Assembly: GCA_001898785.1 (NCBI GenBank)
Contig: MKVE01000027.1
Coordinates: 10,061-42,262, forward strand
Direction: 5' to 3'
Origin: Chryseobacterium sp. 36-9
GTDB taxonomy: Bacteria > Bacteroidota > Bacteroidia > Flavobacteriales > Weeksellaceae
Length of the DNA: 32,202 nt
Below, one piece after another: positions 15,801-24,021 of this stretch; position 1 is the first letter of the stretch, and each line of letters starts with the position of its first letter. The translations under genes and the position numbers were made by a program. The notes under the pieces are model-generated. The model was not told the origin of the DNA. It was given only the letters and a program-made list of their open reading frames with translations, and did not search any database.

Positions 15801-18800
15801 GAATTCTGGAATATGAAACAGTAATTCCAACAGGTGAAAGTATCTCGAGAGTGAATTTGCAGTTCCAACTGGTCGCTTTCAATGATGTGAAAACCGAATC
15901 GGTTGATTTGAAAATTGCAGACAGCAAAGATGATTTGAAAATTGAAACGGTGACTTTCCGGGACAAATTACAGCCTGGACAAAAAGAAAAATGGACAATC
16001 AAAATTTCTGGTGCTGATAAGGAAAAAATCAACGCGGAAGTTTTGGCAAATATGTATGATAAATCACTTGATCAGTTCGCAGTGAATTCCTGGAATTGGC
16101 AGAAATTTCATTCGGCTTTTTATGAAAGTTCTTATGCTATAGGAAATTATCTGCAACAGCAATATTATCGGAATTATTTTACTTACCAGAGCAATTATTA
16201 CATTCAGTCACCTGATTTTAATTGGTTTGATGGCAGAATATATTATGGTTCAAACCTGGATACAGATGGCGACGGCATTCCGAATTCATTAGATGCTTGT
16301 CCAACCGTTCCCGGAACATCTCAATATCAAGGTTGTCCAAAACCAGCTATGGCTTATGCAAGCGAGGTTGAAATGTCAGCACCAGTTGCAAAACTCCAAG
16401 GAAAAGCAGCAGGGATAAATTTACAAGATTCTACAAATAAAAACCTTGAAGAGGTTGTAATAGTTGGTTATTCTGAAAAGAAGAAAACAGCGGAAAATAT
16501 AGAAAAAATCCCAGTTCGTCAAAACCTCAACGAAACTGCATTTTTCTATCCAAATCTTCTTACAGACAAAGATGGAAATGTATCGTTTGAATTCACTTCT
16601 CCGGAAGCTTTGACACAATGGAAACTGATGTTTTTAGCTCATACTAAAGACGCGAGAGCAGCAATTCTGGAAAAATCTGTGGTTACTCAAAAAGACTTTT
16701 CGATTACGCCAAATTATCCAAGATTCTTGCGAGAGGGTGACGAACTGAATCTTCAGACAAAAATTTCAAGTTTAATCAATCAAAAACTAACTGGCTTTGC
16801 ACAATTGCAGATTTTGGATGCTTTTACCAACGAGGATGTTACAGATAAATTCGGAATCAGTCAATTGACAGCAGTTTCCGGATACAATAAGGAACAAAGT
16901 TTCTCATTAGCTGAAAATGGAAATACATCTGCAACCTGGAAATTGAAAGTTCCAAACAATGTTTCTTCGATTATTATTAAAATTGTTGCTAAAGCCGGAA
17001 ACTTCTCTGACGGCGAACAAAAAGCCATTGCAGTTCTTCCGAACAGAATGTTGGTAACCGATGCACTTCCAATTTTTGTGAAAGAAGGTCAGACAAAAAC
17101 ATTCACTTTAGACAATCTGAAAAATTCCAATTCTAAAACTCTGACCAATGTTTCCAACACTCTGGAACTGACGACGAATCCGATCTGGGAAATTATGTTT
17201 GCATTACCGAGTTTGAAAGATGATATCAATAATTCGGCAGATGTTGTTTTCAACAAATGGTTTGCAGATGTCCTGGCTTCGGAGATTTTCAAAGCGAATC
17301 CAAAGTTGAAAACTGTTTTTGATGAATATCAATCCAAAGGTCTTTTGACCTCGAATCTTGAAAAAAATCAGGAGTTGAAACAGTTGTTACTGGACGAAAC
17401 GCCTTGGGTTTTAGAATCGAAAAATGAAACGGAACAAATGCAAAAACTGGCAAGATTATTCGATGCGAATACGATGCGAAATTCTATTTATGAAGATTGG
17501 TCAGAATTGGTAAAACTTCAAAACCCTGATGGTGGATTTAGCTGGTACCAAGGTTATCCGAGCTCTTATTACACTTCGCTTTATATTTTGAAAAATTTGG
17601 GTAGAATTAATGAATGGCTGAAAGGAAATCTCTCTGATTACCAAAGTTCCGAGCAAAAAGAAATGGTCAAAAAACTGGTTTCTTACGTGGATAATGAAGT
17701 CAATAAATATTGGGATTCTTCGACTCCACTCAGAATGACAAAGGAGAATATTTGGAATAATTTTGTTCTCGATTATCTTGACACAAGGCATTATTGGGAA
17801 AAAGAATATGCTTTGAAGGCAAAAGGTGCCACTTTGAAAACTTCGGTTATTTCAAAAGCGAAAACAGCAAAAATTACCGATTTTACTTTCTTTGGATTGC
17901 ATCGTTCGGCTTTATTATTCAACAATTATGGATTGAAAGACGTTTCGAAAAAACTGATGACTTATCTGAAAGAAACGTCAACAGAAACGGAAACGCAAGG
18001 CGTTTATTGGAAACAGAATCTGAACGACTGGGGTTGGTATTCTTCAAAAACCGTGAATCACGCAGGTGCTTTGGAAGCCTTCCAAAAACTGACTCCACAA
18101 GATGAAAATTTCATTGAAGAAATGAAAATATGGCTAATCACTCAAAAAGAAGTGAATTCTTGGGGCAATTCGAGAGGAACTGCAGAAGTTATTTTCACGA
18201 TTTTAAATTCCGGGAAATCTTGGACAACTACAGAATCTGACAAAGCACAAATCACTTGGGGCGGAAAACCACTGAATCCGCAAGAACAAGCGACTGGCTA
18301 TGTAAAACAAACTGTAACTTCTGATAATTTGGATAAAAATCTATCAACAGTTACAATCAAAAAAGAAAGTCCTGGAATTGTTCAAGGAGGTCTGTTCTGG
18401 CAATATTATGAAGACCTTGATAAAATAAAATCTTCGGAAAGTTATATCTCGATTTCTAAGGAATTGTACAAAAAAGTGAAGACTGAAAATGGCGAACAAT
18501 TAATTAAAATCAATGAAAATTCGCCTTTAAAAGTTGGAGATAAAGTGACTGTACGAATGATTCTTAATACAGACAGAAATATGGAGTTCATTCATCTGAA
18601 AGATATGCGAGCTGCCGGATTCGAACCTTTGGATGTTATTTCCGGTTATCAGTGGAAGAATAATCTGGGATACTATCAATCCACAAAAGACGCTTCCACC
18701 AATTTCTACATCGAATATATGCCAAAAGGAAAATATGTTTTCGAATATGATTATGTTGCCAATGCTAGTGGAAAATTCAGTAATGGAATTACAACTTTGC

Positions 18801-18865
18801 AGAATTATTATGCGCCGCAAATGAGTGCACATACACAGGGAACAAAAGTCAAAATAAACGAATAA
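12836..18865 (+). CDS. Alpha-2-macroglobulin family protein with embedded TSP3-like and SusC-like segments
   Basis: About 2009 aa. I chose ATG 12836 because it opens directly with a signal peptide (MKILKSLSIFLLIFITMNFSAQ). The in-frame ATG at 12794 would add 14 charged residues before it. The N-terminal ~330 residues are helical. Beta-sandwich macroglobulin domains follow, including the MG2-like IFLDRKIYRPGQIVYFKV and FQVEEYKRPKFEV. Then come a linker (about 1090-1215) with DTDGDGIPNSLDACP and LEEVVIVGYSEKKK, the MG7-type core PEALTQWKLMFLAHTKD, and an alpha/alpha toroid (PDGGFSWYQGYPSSYYTS). The usual thioester CxEQ is absent (NNSADVVF at 1465-1472). There is no lipobox Cys. Bacterial homologues are thought to trap proteases in the periplasm. 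Here, without a thioester, trapping would have to be non-covalent. Two family B repeat sequences lie in frame (15418-15508, 17714-17740). Confidence 0.88.
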   Translation: MKILKSLSIFLLIFITMNFSAQNYYDQQWKKIEDNYKKGTYKSNLPIILDIQNQALKDNNAIQIIKSLKAEFSITKQTYDDVKNDEKSVFFAKLKSIEPKLKGEERQLFRLLTLEFIRDYYQSNSWKINQKTNIDNVDLSQIETWSKLDFKNYLSKNYSDLEKDNAALRKIQMKKYSEIFDTAENFEYFPTLADWYNYNYIDFLTNQNIFTPNELKINSTKINDIYDSEIASLSGNAQLYFKHQKINYNCEANHCKDQFAQLEKLVKDESAKGDYKVQIINDMIEILQQKQDYKAALIWIGDAKKLYPKSKFLNNVINKENDIKNPQLILFYENETQSNKPIHIVAEGKNLTMFSLKIYELQDNYQSFLNYVTNSYQKPFSSVKKSLIRTEQFSLPQSPDYKTHRTSLEVKPLPPGIYFAEYVVGNSVQSNFYFIVSDTKIIYSKKNDSGSNPDIMKLVNNENGKAFMNENLEITEFTEGNSAKNYTAKTDKLGNFQFPKSLDNNYYRYYLVKNGNNVVMIDVYGNNRYNRKQSENQETAQIFLDRKIYRPGQIVYFKVIATGINGETQKVKTLEKVPLNIIIHDANGEELQTLKLTTNEFGSVNGSFTLPKNKLNGNFNIQVEENDNNSDYNISGYADFQVEEYKRPKFEVTFEPIKEEYKYGQTIELKGKATMFSGVPLSNSTVNYEIKKQNIRWRYFWWYPRENDNENSILGDVKTNEKGEFTIKIELKKDETLEGIQIDNYAINASVTDINGETQSANTNVKVASVSHYITANEIGNTFSDEDVKLNVDTKNYNDQILKKSYNVKLEKLEEPKQIFRNNFASVIQDLPQLSKKEFVQKFPHDRFDKNDDVKNWKVSSVILNGVKNPVIQNQAKRSEESKDFSSLGMTSEPLNLGKLNAGTYKLQLYNIEEKDTIKTEQFFKVWDKKSLGENQNPFLEVIKPTQDFKRGEKAKVFVYSAIPDALVNIFIQNGKGETVTETKSFKNGILEYETVIPTGESISRVNLQFQLVAFNDVKTESVDLKIADSKDDLKIETVTFRDKLQPGQKEKWTIKISGADKEKINAEVLANMYDKSLDQFAVNSWNWQKFHSAFYESSYAIGNYLQQQYYRNYFTYQSNYYIQSPDFNWFDGRIYYGSNLDTDGDGIPNSLDACPTVPGTSQYQGCPKPAMAYASEVEMSAPVAKLQGKAAGINLQDSTNKNLEEVVIVGYSEKKKTAENIEKIPVRQNLNETAFFYPNLLTDKDGNVSFEFTSPEALTQWKLMFLAHTKDARAAILEKSVVTQKDFSITPNYPRFLREGDELNLQTKISSLINQKLTGFAQLQILDAFTNEDVTDKFGISQLTAVSGYNKEQSFSLAENGNTSATWKLKVPNNVSSIIIKIVAKAGNFSDGEQKAIAVLPNRMLVTDALPIFVKEGQTKTFTLDNLKNSNSKTLTNVSNTLELTTNPIWEIMFALPSLKDDINNSADVVFNKWFADVLASEIFKANPKLKTVFDEYQSKGLLTSNLEKNQELKQLLLDETPWVLESKNETEQMQKLARLFDANTMRNSIYEDWSELVKLQNPDGGFSWYQGYPSSYYTSLYILKNLGRINEWLKGNLSDYQSSEQKEMVKKLVSYVDNEVNKYWDSSTPLRMTKENIWNNFVLDYLDTRHYWEKEYALKAKGATLKTSVISKAKTAKITDFTFFGLHRSALLFNNYGLKDVSKKLMTYLKETSTETETQGVYWKQNLNDWGWYSSKTVNHAGALEAFQKLTPQDENFIEEMKIWLITQKEVNSWGNSRGTAEVIFTILNSGKSWTTTESDKAQITWGGKPLNPQEQATGYVKQTVTSDNLDKNLSTVTIKKESPGIVQGGLFWQYYEDLDKIKSSESYISISKELYKKVKTENGEQLIKINENSPLKVGDKVTVRMILNTDRNMEFIHLKDMRAAGFEPLDVISGYQWKNNLGYYQSTKDASTNFYIEYMPKGKYVFEYDYVANASGKFSNGITTLQNYYAPQMSAHTQGTKVKINE
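15418..15508 (+). repeat. Family B repeat inserted in frame in the macroglobulin gene
   Basis: A 91-nt segment bounded by TGTCATTC (15418-15425) and GAATGACA (15501-15508), an 8-bp terminal inverted repeat. Inside are two AGTGAAGAATC units (15434 and 15470 regions). It encodes roughly residues 861-891 (SSVILNGVKNPVIQ... RSEESKDFSSLGMT), which look unlike the surrounding macroglobulin domain. The typical intergenic form of this family is seen at 3483-3538. Confidence 0.75.
17714..17740 (-). repeat. Family B repeat half-element in the macroglobulin gene
   Basis: On the minus strand this reads TGTCATTCTGAGTGGAGTCG then AAGAATC, the typical left half of the TGTCATTC family. It is in frame and encodes about DSSTPLRMT between NKYW and KENIWNNF of the toroid domain. 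Confidence 0.65.
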
Positions 18866-18883
18866 CAATTATTCCCGAATGTT

Positions 18884-18923
18884 AAAAAAGCAATCAGATA
18901 GCATTATTTGATTGCTTTTTTTT
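18884..18923 (+). terminator. Intrinsic terminator after the macroglobulin gene
   Basis: AAAAAAGCAATCA (18884-18896) pairs with TGATTGCTTTTTT (18909-18921), a 13-bp stem with a 12-nt loop followed by more T residues. It lies 18 nt after the stop and separates the gene from the downstream protease gene. Confidence 0.93.
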
Positions 18924-19014
18924 ATTTTTACCCAGCTATTAATATTAAAGAGTTTAAAATTATTTAATATTCTTCAAGAAAAAAGAAATTCAATTATAGT
19001 AATACAATTTAATT

Positions 19015-21279
19015 ATGATCAAACATTTATTAACGGCAACCGGTATCATGGCTTCCATGCTATTGAGTGCACAAAAAAACTTCTGGACTCCTGTACAAAA
19101 TTTAAGCGTTGCAGGAAAATCAGGACTAAAAGACAGAAAAACCCTTCCTACTGAATACAAAATTTTCAGTTTGAATGTTGATGGAATAAAATCAGAGTTA
19201 GACAAAGCCCCAAACCGTGGAACTCAGAATGAGAGTCTTGTTTTAAAATTCCCTAACGCTTCAGGAAAACTTGTTGATTATGTGATACAGGAAGCGGCAG
19301 TTATGGAAAAAGAATTATCTGACAAATATCCCGGCATCAAATCTTATTTGGGATATCAGAAAGATAATAACAACAACACGATCAGGTTCAGCATCTCTCC
19401 TTTTGATGGGATGAATGTGATGTATTTTGATAATTGGGAAGTAAGCTATATGGATTCTTATTCTAACGATCTATCCAATTATATTGTTTACAAAAGGGCA
19501 AGCTTACCTGCTGATCCGGAACGCTTCAACTGTGATTTTGAAAAAGTAAATATCCAAACACCGCCTACTGCTGAACCTATTAAGCTAAAAGCAGCGATTG
19601 TAAAAGATGGGCTTCTGAGAAAATACCGTTTGGCACTTTCCTCAACAGTAGAATATTCTAATTATCATATCAACAGAGCCGGCCTTTCCGGAGGAACAAC
19701 AGATCAGAAAAAAGCAGCTGTACTTGCAGCGATGAATACAACGATGACAAGAGTAAACGGAGTTTATGAAAAAACAGTTTCTCTTACAATGGTTATGATT
19801 GCTAATAATGATCTTTTACTTTCTATAGGAACTGATGCTTATGGCCCGGGATTTACAAACAATGACGGATCAGCTTTATTAAGCGAAAACCAAGCTTTTA
19901 CGGATCAGACTGTTGGTACAGCAGCATATGATATCGGTCACATCTTCAGTACTGGTGGTGGCGGTATCGCGTCATTACAGTCACCTTGTAACTCTTCCAG
20001 AAAAGCAATGGGAGTTACAGGATCTAGTGCTCCAAGAGCCGATGCGTATGACATTGATTATGTAGCTCACGAAATGGGACATCAGTTTGGAGGAAACCAT
20101 ACCTTCCGAGCAAATACATCAGACGCAGGATCTTGTTATGGTAATTCTAATACAGCAACTTCTGTGGAACCGGGAAGCGGATCAACAATTATGGCTTATG
20201 CCGGCATCTGTGGCTCAACATATAATTTACAGGCACATAGTGACCCGTACTTTCATTCGGTAAGTGTGAATGAAATGTATAATTTTATTACTAGAACAAC
20301 AGATTGTTCTGCAAAAACGGCTAATAATAATGGAGTACCAACAGCTGATGCAGGACCGGATTACACTATTCCTTACGGAACTGCATTTGTATTAACGGGT
20401 GCAGGCACAGATCCTGATGGTGATGCTTTAACTTACCTTTGGGAACAAACAGATTATGCTTCTCTTTCAGCGACTAATCCTCAACCTCCTGTAGCCACTG
20501 CAACCGGTGGAACAGTTTTCAGATCTTACAACCCGACAACATCTAATCAAAGATATTTCCCGGCAATGGCTTCTGTTGCGGCAAATACATTAACTCCAAA
20601 GTGGGAAGTTATACCAAACGTAGCAAGAACACTTAATTTTTCATTATTGGTTAATGATAACAAAGCAACAGGAAATCAATCCGCAAGAGATCTAATGAAG
20701 GTGACAGTTGCTAATACCGGGCCTTTTAAAGTTACATCTCAAACCGTAGCTGCTAATTATACCGGTGGTTCTCAGATAACCGTAACATGGGATGTAGCCG
20801 GGACTAATGCTGCTCCAATCAATACCCAAGATGTTCAGATTTTATTATCATCTGATAATGGACTTACATTTAATACGGTATTAGCTGATGCTCCTAATAC
20901 AGGTAGCGCAGTTGTTACTCTTCCAAATGAAAGCAATGGGAATGCAAGAATCATGGTAAAAGCGGTCAATAACATCTATTTTGCGGTCAATTCTGCCAGA
21001 TTTAATATTAATAAAAACCTTGCTATCAATGAATCTGCTTTTAACAAAGGATTCGCAATCTATCCAAACCCAGCAAAAGGGGAAGTTAACATTTCTTTGA
21101 ATAGCATAACAAAAGGTGCTACTTATCAGATCGTTGATCTTTCGGGAAGATTAATTTCCAACGGATCTTTAGAAAATGAGAAAACAAAGGTTAATATTTC
21201 TAATTTGAAACCAGGAACTTATAAGATTGTAATTTCCAATAACGGAGAAACTACAAGTAAAAATCTTATTGTTAAGTAA
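19015..21279 (+). CDS. Secreted reprolysin-like zinc metalloprotease with T9SS sorting domain
   Basis: 754 aa. A signal peptide (MIKHLLTATGIMASMLLSAQ) is followed by a propeptide-like region to about residue 200. The metzincin domain then carries the zinc site HEMGHQFGGNH (H352, E353, H356, H362) and a downstream Met-turn region STIMAYAGICG, as in reprolysin/M12-like proteases. After it come Ig/PKD-like beta domains (PTADAGPDYTIPYGTAFVLTGAG in parts: TADAGPDYTI, FVLTGAG) and a type IX C-terminal domain from about 680 (FAIYPNPAKGEVNISL ... KPGTYKIVISN ... KNLIVK). It is expected to be exported by T9SS to the surface or medium as a protease or peptidase. A terminator follows at 21306-21341. Confidence 0.93.
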   Translation: MIKHLLTATGIMASMLLSAQKNFWTPVQNLSVAGKSGLKDRKTLPTEYKIFSLNVDGIKSELDKAPNRGTQNESLVLKFPNASGKLVDYVIQEAAVMEKELSDKYPGIKSYLGYQKDNNNNTIRFSISPFDGMNVMYFDNWEVSYMDSYSNDLSNYIVYKRASLPADPERFNCDFEKVNIQTPPTAEPIKLKAAIVKDGLLRKYRLALSSTVEYSNYHINRAGLSGGTTDQKKAAVLAAMNTTMTRVNGVYEKTVSLTMVMIANNDLLLSIGTDAYGPGFTNNDGSALLSENQAFTDQTVGTAAYDIGHIFSTGGGGIASLQSPCNSSRKAMGVTGSSAPRADAYDIDYVAHEMGHQFGGNHTFRANTSDAGSCYGNSNTATSVEPGSGSTIMAYAGICGSTYNLQAHSDPYFHSVSVNEMYNFITRTTDCSAKTANNNGVPTADAGPDYTIPYGTAFVLTGAGTDPDGDALTYLWEQTDYASLSATNPQPPVATATGGTVFRSYNPTTSNQRYFPAMASVAANTLTPKWEVIPNVARTLNFSLLVNDNKATGNQSARDLMKVTVANTGPFKVTSQTVAANYTGGSQITVTWDVAGTNAAPINTQDVQILLSSDNGLTFNTVLADAPNTGSAVVTLPNESNGNARIMVKAVNNIYFAVNSARFNINKNLAINESAFNKGFAIYPNPAKGEVNISLNSITKGATYQIVDLSGRLISNGSLENEKTKVNISNLKPGTYKIVISNNGETTSKNLIVK

Positions 21280-21305
21280 TTTATCTAACAAAAATAATAT
21301 CAACA

Positions 21306-21341
21306 ATAAGCCCCAACAAATAAGTTGGGGCTTATATTTTT
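21306..21341 (+). terminator. Intrinsic terminator after the metalloprotease gene
   Basis: A 12-bp stem ATAAGCCCCAAC (21306-21317) / GTTGGGGCTTAT (21324-21335) with a 6-nt loop, then ATTTTTT. It lies 26 nt past the stop. The stem also faces the end of the minus-strand barrel gene, for which it might serve as well, though the T-run there is poor. Confidence 0.93.
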
Positions 21342-21931
21342 TAGAATCCGTATTGAAAGCCTATTTGCAATCCATTATTTCTTAATTGCTTGTCATCATT
21401 ATTCCAGCTTGTAGAGCCGGATTTTTTAATGTCGGTAAAGCCAAACAGATATCTCGCACCAACTGACATATTATTAAATCTAAATCCCAAACCTAAGCCT
21501 GCGCTCAAATCGAGCTGATTATAAGCATCTTTATCCTTCTCAATAATTGTCTTATTGCTGCTCTCATATTTGTTTTTATTTCCAACCAGATAAGAAAACT
21601 GCGGACCAGCTTCAAAATATAATCTTGGGATTGGCTCAAACTGAAACATAACAGGCATCACAAGATAATTCAGGTTCAGAGTATGAATTGTATTTGCATT
21701 TTCATATTTCACACCCATATTATTATAAATCAGTTCCGGCTGAATACTCAAAATACTATTTACAGAAGCATGCATGTAAACACCTGCAAAATATCCGATC
21801 TTGGCATTCGTATCATTCCAGCCATTATCTTTGCTGATAGTCGATACATTCAAACCTCCTTTTACACCAAACGATTGTGAGTATGCTAACGACATCATTG
21901 TTAGTCCAAACAATCCAAAAATTTTCTTCAT
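21341..21931 (-). CDS. PorT-family outer-membrane beta-barrel protein
   Basis: 196 aa starting at the ATG at 21931 (MKKIFGLFGLTMMSLAYSQ), which begins a clear signal peptide. A longer frame to 22156 would add a segment without signal features and overlap the neighbour. The body has SFGVKGGLNVSTIS, SIQPELIYNNMGVKY, YLVMPVMFQFEPIPRLYFEAGPQFSYLVG (read in parts: VMPVMFQF, YFEAGPQFSYL), LSAGLGLGFRF and NGLQIGFQYGF. This is the glycine- and aromatic-rich strand pattern of the porin/OmpA-like PorT barrel family, ending in a terminal Phe. It is a paralogue of the upstream gene (22023-22709), separated by a terminator. The function is unknown beyond the outer membrane. Confidence 0.85.
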   Translation of the reverse strand: MKKIFGLFGLTMMSLAYSQSFGVKGGLNVSTISKDNGWNDTNAKIGYFAGVYMHASVNSILSIQPELIYNNMGVKYENANTIHTLNLNYLVMPVMFQFEPIPRLYFEAGPQFSYLVGNKNKYESSNKTIIEKDKDAYNQLDLSAGLGLGFRFNNMSVGARYLFGFTDIKKSGSTSWNNDDKQLRNNGLQIGFQYGF

Positions 21932-21971
21932 ATATAATCGTTTATGAGTGACAAAAATAAAAATTATACAA

Positions 21972-22000
21972 TAAAAAAAGACCGAATTAATCGGTCTTTT
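21972..22000 (-). terminator. Intrinsic terminator between the two barrel genes
   Basis: AAAAGACCGA (22000-21991 on the minus strand) pairs with TCGGTCTTTT (21985-21976) around ATTAA/TTAAT, followed by more T residues. It ends the upstream barrel gene's transcript 22 nt after its stop. Confidence 0.9.
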
Positions 22001-22022
22001 AAAATATTTAATATTTAACTTC

Positions 22023-22709
22023 TTAGAATTTATATGACAACCCAACCTGGAAAGTATTGTTTCTGTTCTTGTTGTTGTCATTATTTGTTGATGTCGTTCC
22101 ATCTGAGCCATCACTTTTCTTGTTGATATCTGTGAAACCCGCAACATATCTTGCATTGATTCCGAAATTTGGAGTAAAATTAAATCCTAAACCAAGCCCC
22201 GCTCCCATATTGAAACTACTGATATTATCTTTGATATCTGTAGATCCGGAACTTGAGCTAGTACTGGTTGATCCTCCAGTAGTTATTGTAGTTGTAGTAT
22301 CACCCTTTGATTTAGCACCAACTAAAAAACCAAACTCCGGACCAGCTTCTAAATAGAAATTTGGTGTTGCATTAAATTGAAACATAACCGGAACTGTGAT
22401 ATAATCCAAGTTAACACTATTAGATCCTTTTACGGTTGTAGTTGTAGAACCAATTGTAGAGCTTCTGCTACTAGTAACTTTTGCTCCATATTGGCTATAC
22501 AAAACCTCTGGTTGAATACTGAATTGCTCTGACAATGGTGCATTCATAAAAACACCCCCATAGAAACCTGCTTTAGCTTTAGAGTCTTCGTACCCGTCAT
22601 CTGAGATTGATGAAACGTTAAGACCTGCTTTTAAACCGAACGACGGACTAGTTTGTGCAAATGCAAATGTTCCTGCTACTAAACCTAATCCTAAAAATAA
22701 CTTTTTCAT
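22023..22709 (-). CDS. PorT-family outer-membrane beta-barrel protein with T/S-rich loops
   Basis: 228 aa with signal peptide MKKLFLGLGLVAGTFAFAQ. It aligns over its whole length with the neighbouring 196-aa protein (SFGLKAGLNVSSIS, FSIQPEVLYSQYGAKV, ITVPVMFQFNATPNFYLEAGP in parts, MGAGLGLGFNF, FQVGLSYKF), so the two are tandem duplicates. The differences are concentrated in two low-complexity insertions, SSRSSTIGSTTTTVKGS after the third strand and the GDTTTTITTGGSTSTSSSS region mid-protein. In the barrel fold these would be extracellular loops. The last residue is Phe, as expected for Bam-inserted barrels. Role unknown. Confidence 0.87.
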   Translation of the reverse strand: MKKLFLGLGLVAGTFAFAQTSPSFGLKAGLNVSSISDDGYEDSKAKAGFYGGVFMNAPLSEQFSIQPEVLYSQYGAKVTSSRSSTIGSTTTTVKGSNSVNLDYITVPVMFQFNATPNFYLEAGPEFGFLVGAKSKGDTTTTITTGGSTSTSSSSGSTDIKDNISSFNMGAGLGLGFNFTPNFGINARYVAGFTDINKKSDGSDGTTSTNNDNNKNRNNTFQVGLSYKF

Positions 22710-22868
22710 AATTTCAAATTTTAAATTTTGTTTTACGAGTTGGGTAATTCCAAAATCTTTGCCAAAATTTAAAAATTTGATATTTATAAAGACTTATCAA
22801 TTAACAAAAATCAAAATAAGATATTTATTATCAGCGAATTAAAAACATTATTCATTAAATAACAACAT

Positions 22869-23915
22869 CTAATTTTTTTTTAGATCTTTATAGAAATTTA
22901 AAGTCAAAATTATTTGTTCAGCACTTAGTTTTTGATCATAAAGGCAGGATCCGATCCCGTTAATCAATGAAAAATTGATATTTCCATCCAGATTTTTCTT
23001 ATCATTAAACATCAGATCCATGATAGCGCCGTTTTTGAATTCGGAGATATCTATATAAGGAAATAATCTTTGGATCTTACTGATGATCACAGATGAAACC
23101 TCTACATCTATCAATCCGCAGAGAAATGCCAGATGCGTTTCACAGATCATTCCCAGAGCAACCGCTTCTCCGTGAGGAATCAGATTCCCTTTTTTAAGGA
23201 ACAGGCTTTCTACGGCATGACCAATCGTGTGTCCAAAGTTGAGCGTTTTTCTCACATTTTCTTCCTTGAAATCTTTGGAAACCACTTCATTTTTAATTGC
23301 CATACTTCTATTGATAAAAGGTGTAATAGATTCCGGAGTTATTTTATGCAATGAACTCAAATCATTCCAATGAGCTGCATCAGCAATCAGACCGTGTTTC
23401 AGCATTTCTGCAAAGCCACTTCTCAGTTCTTCGAACTTTAATGTTTCAAGAAATCCCGGATAAAAGAAAATAGCCTCCGGCAAAGCAAAAGTTCCAATGA
23501 TATTTTTAAGATACTGATGATCAATTCCCGTTTTCCCGCCAATCGAAGCATCACACATCGACAATAATGTGGTCGGAATATTAATAAATTTAAAACCTCT
23601 TTTATAGGTTGATGCCACAAAACCACCTAAGTCGGTAATAACGCCGCCGCCAAGATTAATCAAAAGAGATTTTCTGTCAGCTTCCATTTCCGAAAAAATC
23701 TCCCAAAGCTGCGTTGCTGTTTCGATATTCTTATGTTCTTCGCCTGCTTCTATTTCTATAACTTCAAAAGGAGCATCAGTTTCCAGATTCGGGAGCAAAA
23801 CCGGTAAGCAGTGATTATGTGTGTTCTCATCAACCAGAATGAAAATTTTGCTTGGTTTGATTTGATCTATATATTCGTTAAGGCTTGTAAAATCCTTATC
23901 CAGTTCCTTGATCAT
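22869..23915 (-). CDS. aroB: 3-Dehydroquinate synthase
   Basis: 348 aa, cytoplasmic. It converts DAHP to 3-dehydroquinate, the second step of the shikimate pathway, using NAD+ and a divalent metal. Signature parts are GGGVITDLGGFVASTYKRG, INIPTTLLSMCDASIGGKTG (with the Asp and Lys of the active site), SGFAEMLKHGLI, and the metal-binding histidines in LNFGHTIGHAVE and HGEAVALGM. The length is normal. The start at 23915 is the first ATG. It stands alone: no other aro gene is in the window, and it is bounded by 160- and 148-bp gaps. Confidence 0.96.
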   Translation of the reverse strand: MIKELDKDFTSLNEYIDQIKPSKIFILVDENTHNHCLPVLLPNLETDAPFEVIEIEAGEEHKNIETATQLWEIFSEMEADRKSLLINLGGGVITDLGGFVASTYKRGFKFINIPTTLLSMCDASIGGKTGIDHQYLKNIIGTFALPEAIFFYPGFLETLKFEELRSGFAEMLKHGLIADAAHWNDLSSLHKITPESITPFINRSMAIKNEVVSKDFKEENVRKTLNFGHTIGHAVESLFLKKGNLIPHGEAVALGMICETHLAFLCGLIDVEVSSVIISKIQRLFPYIDISEFKNGAIMDLMFNDKKNLDGNINFSLINGIGSCLYDQKLSAEQIILTLNFYKDLKKN

Positions 23916-24021
23916 AACTAATGTTTTAACAAAAGTAAGAACAAAATAGGAATAATCGGTTTTAATTAGACAATGTTTGTATCACTTAACTCTATCAAAT
24001 TGATGTGCCAGCTATTCAATT

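Noticed and set aside
14057-18868. Many antisense open frames of 60-176 codons inside the macroglobulin gene
   Set aside because: They are shadows of an AT-rich long gene and show no motif, start context or conservation signal. The 17501-17791 one is partly made of the repeat (CHSEWSRR).
18912-19154. 80-aa plus-strand open frame before the metalloprotease
   Set aside because: It starts inside the terminator T-run and overlaps the protease start in another frame. No recognisable features.
21932-22156. N-terminal extension of the 21341-21931 barrel gene
   Set aside because: It overlaps the neighbouring barrel gene and a terminator and has no signal peptide. The ATG at 21931 begins a typical one.
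22710-22868. Intergenic region between the barrel gene and aroB searched for a riboswitch
   Set aside because: A/T-rich without a stable structured domain. Only loose TAAAATTTG-like boxes.
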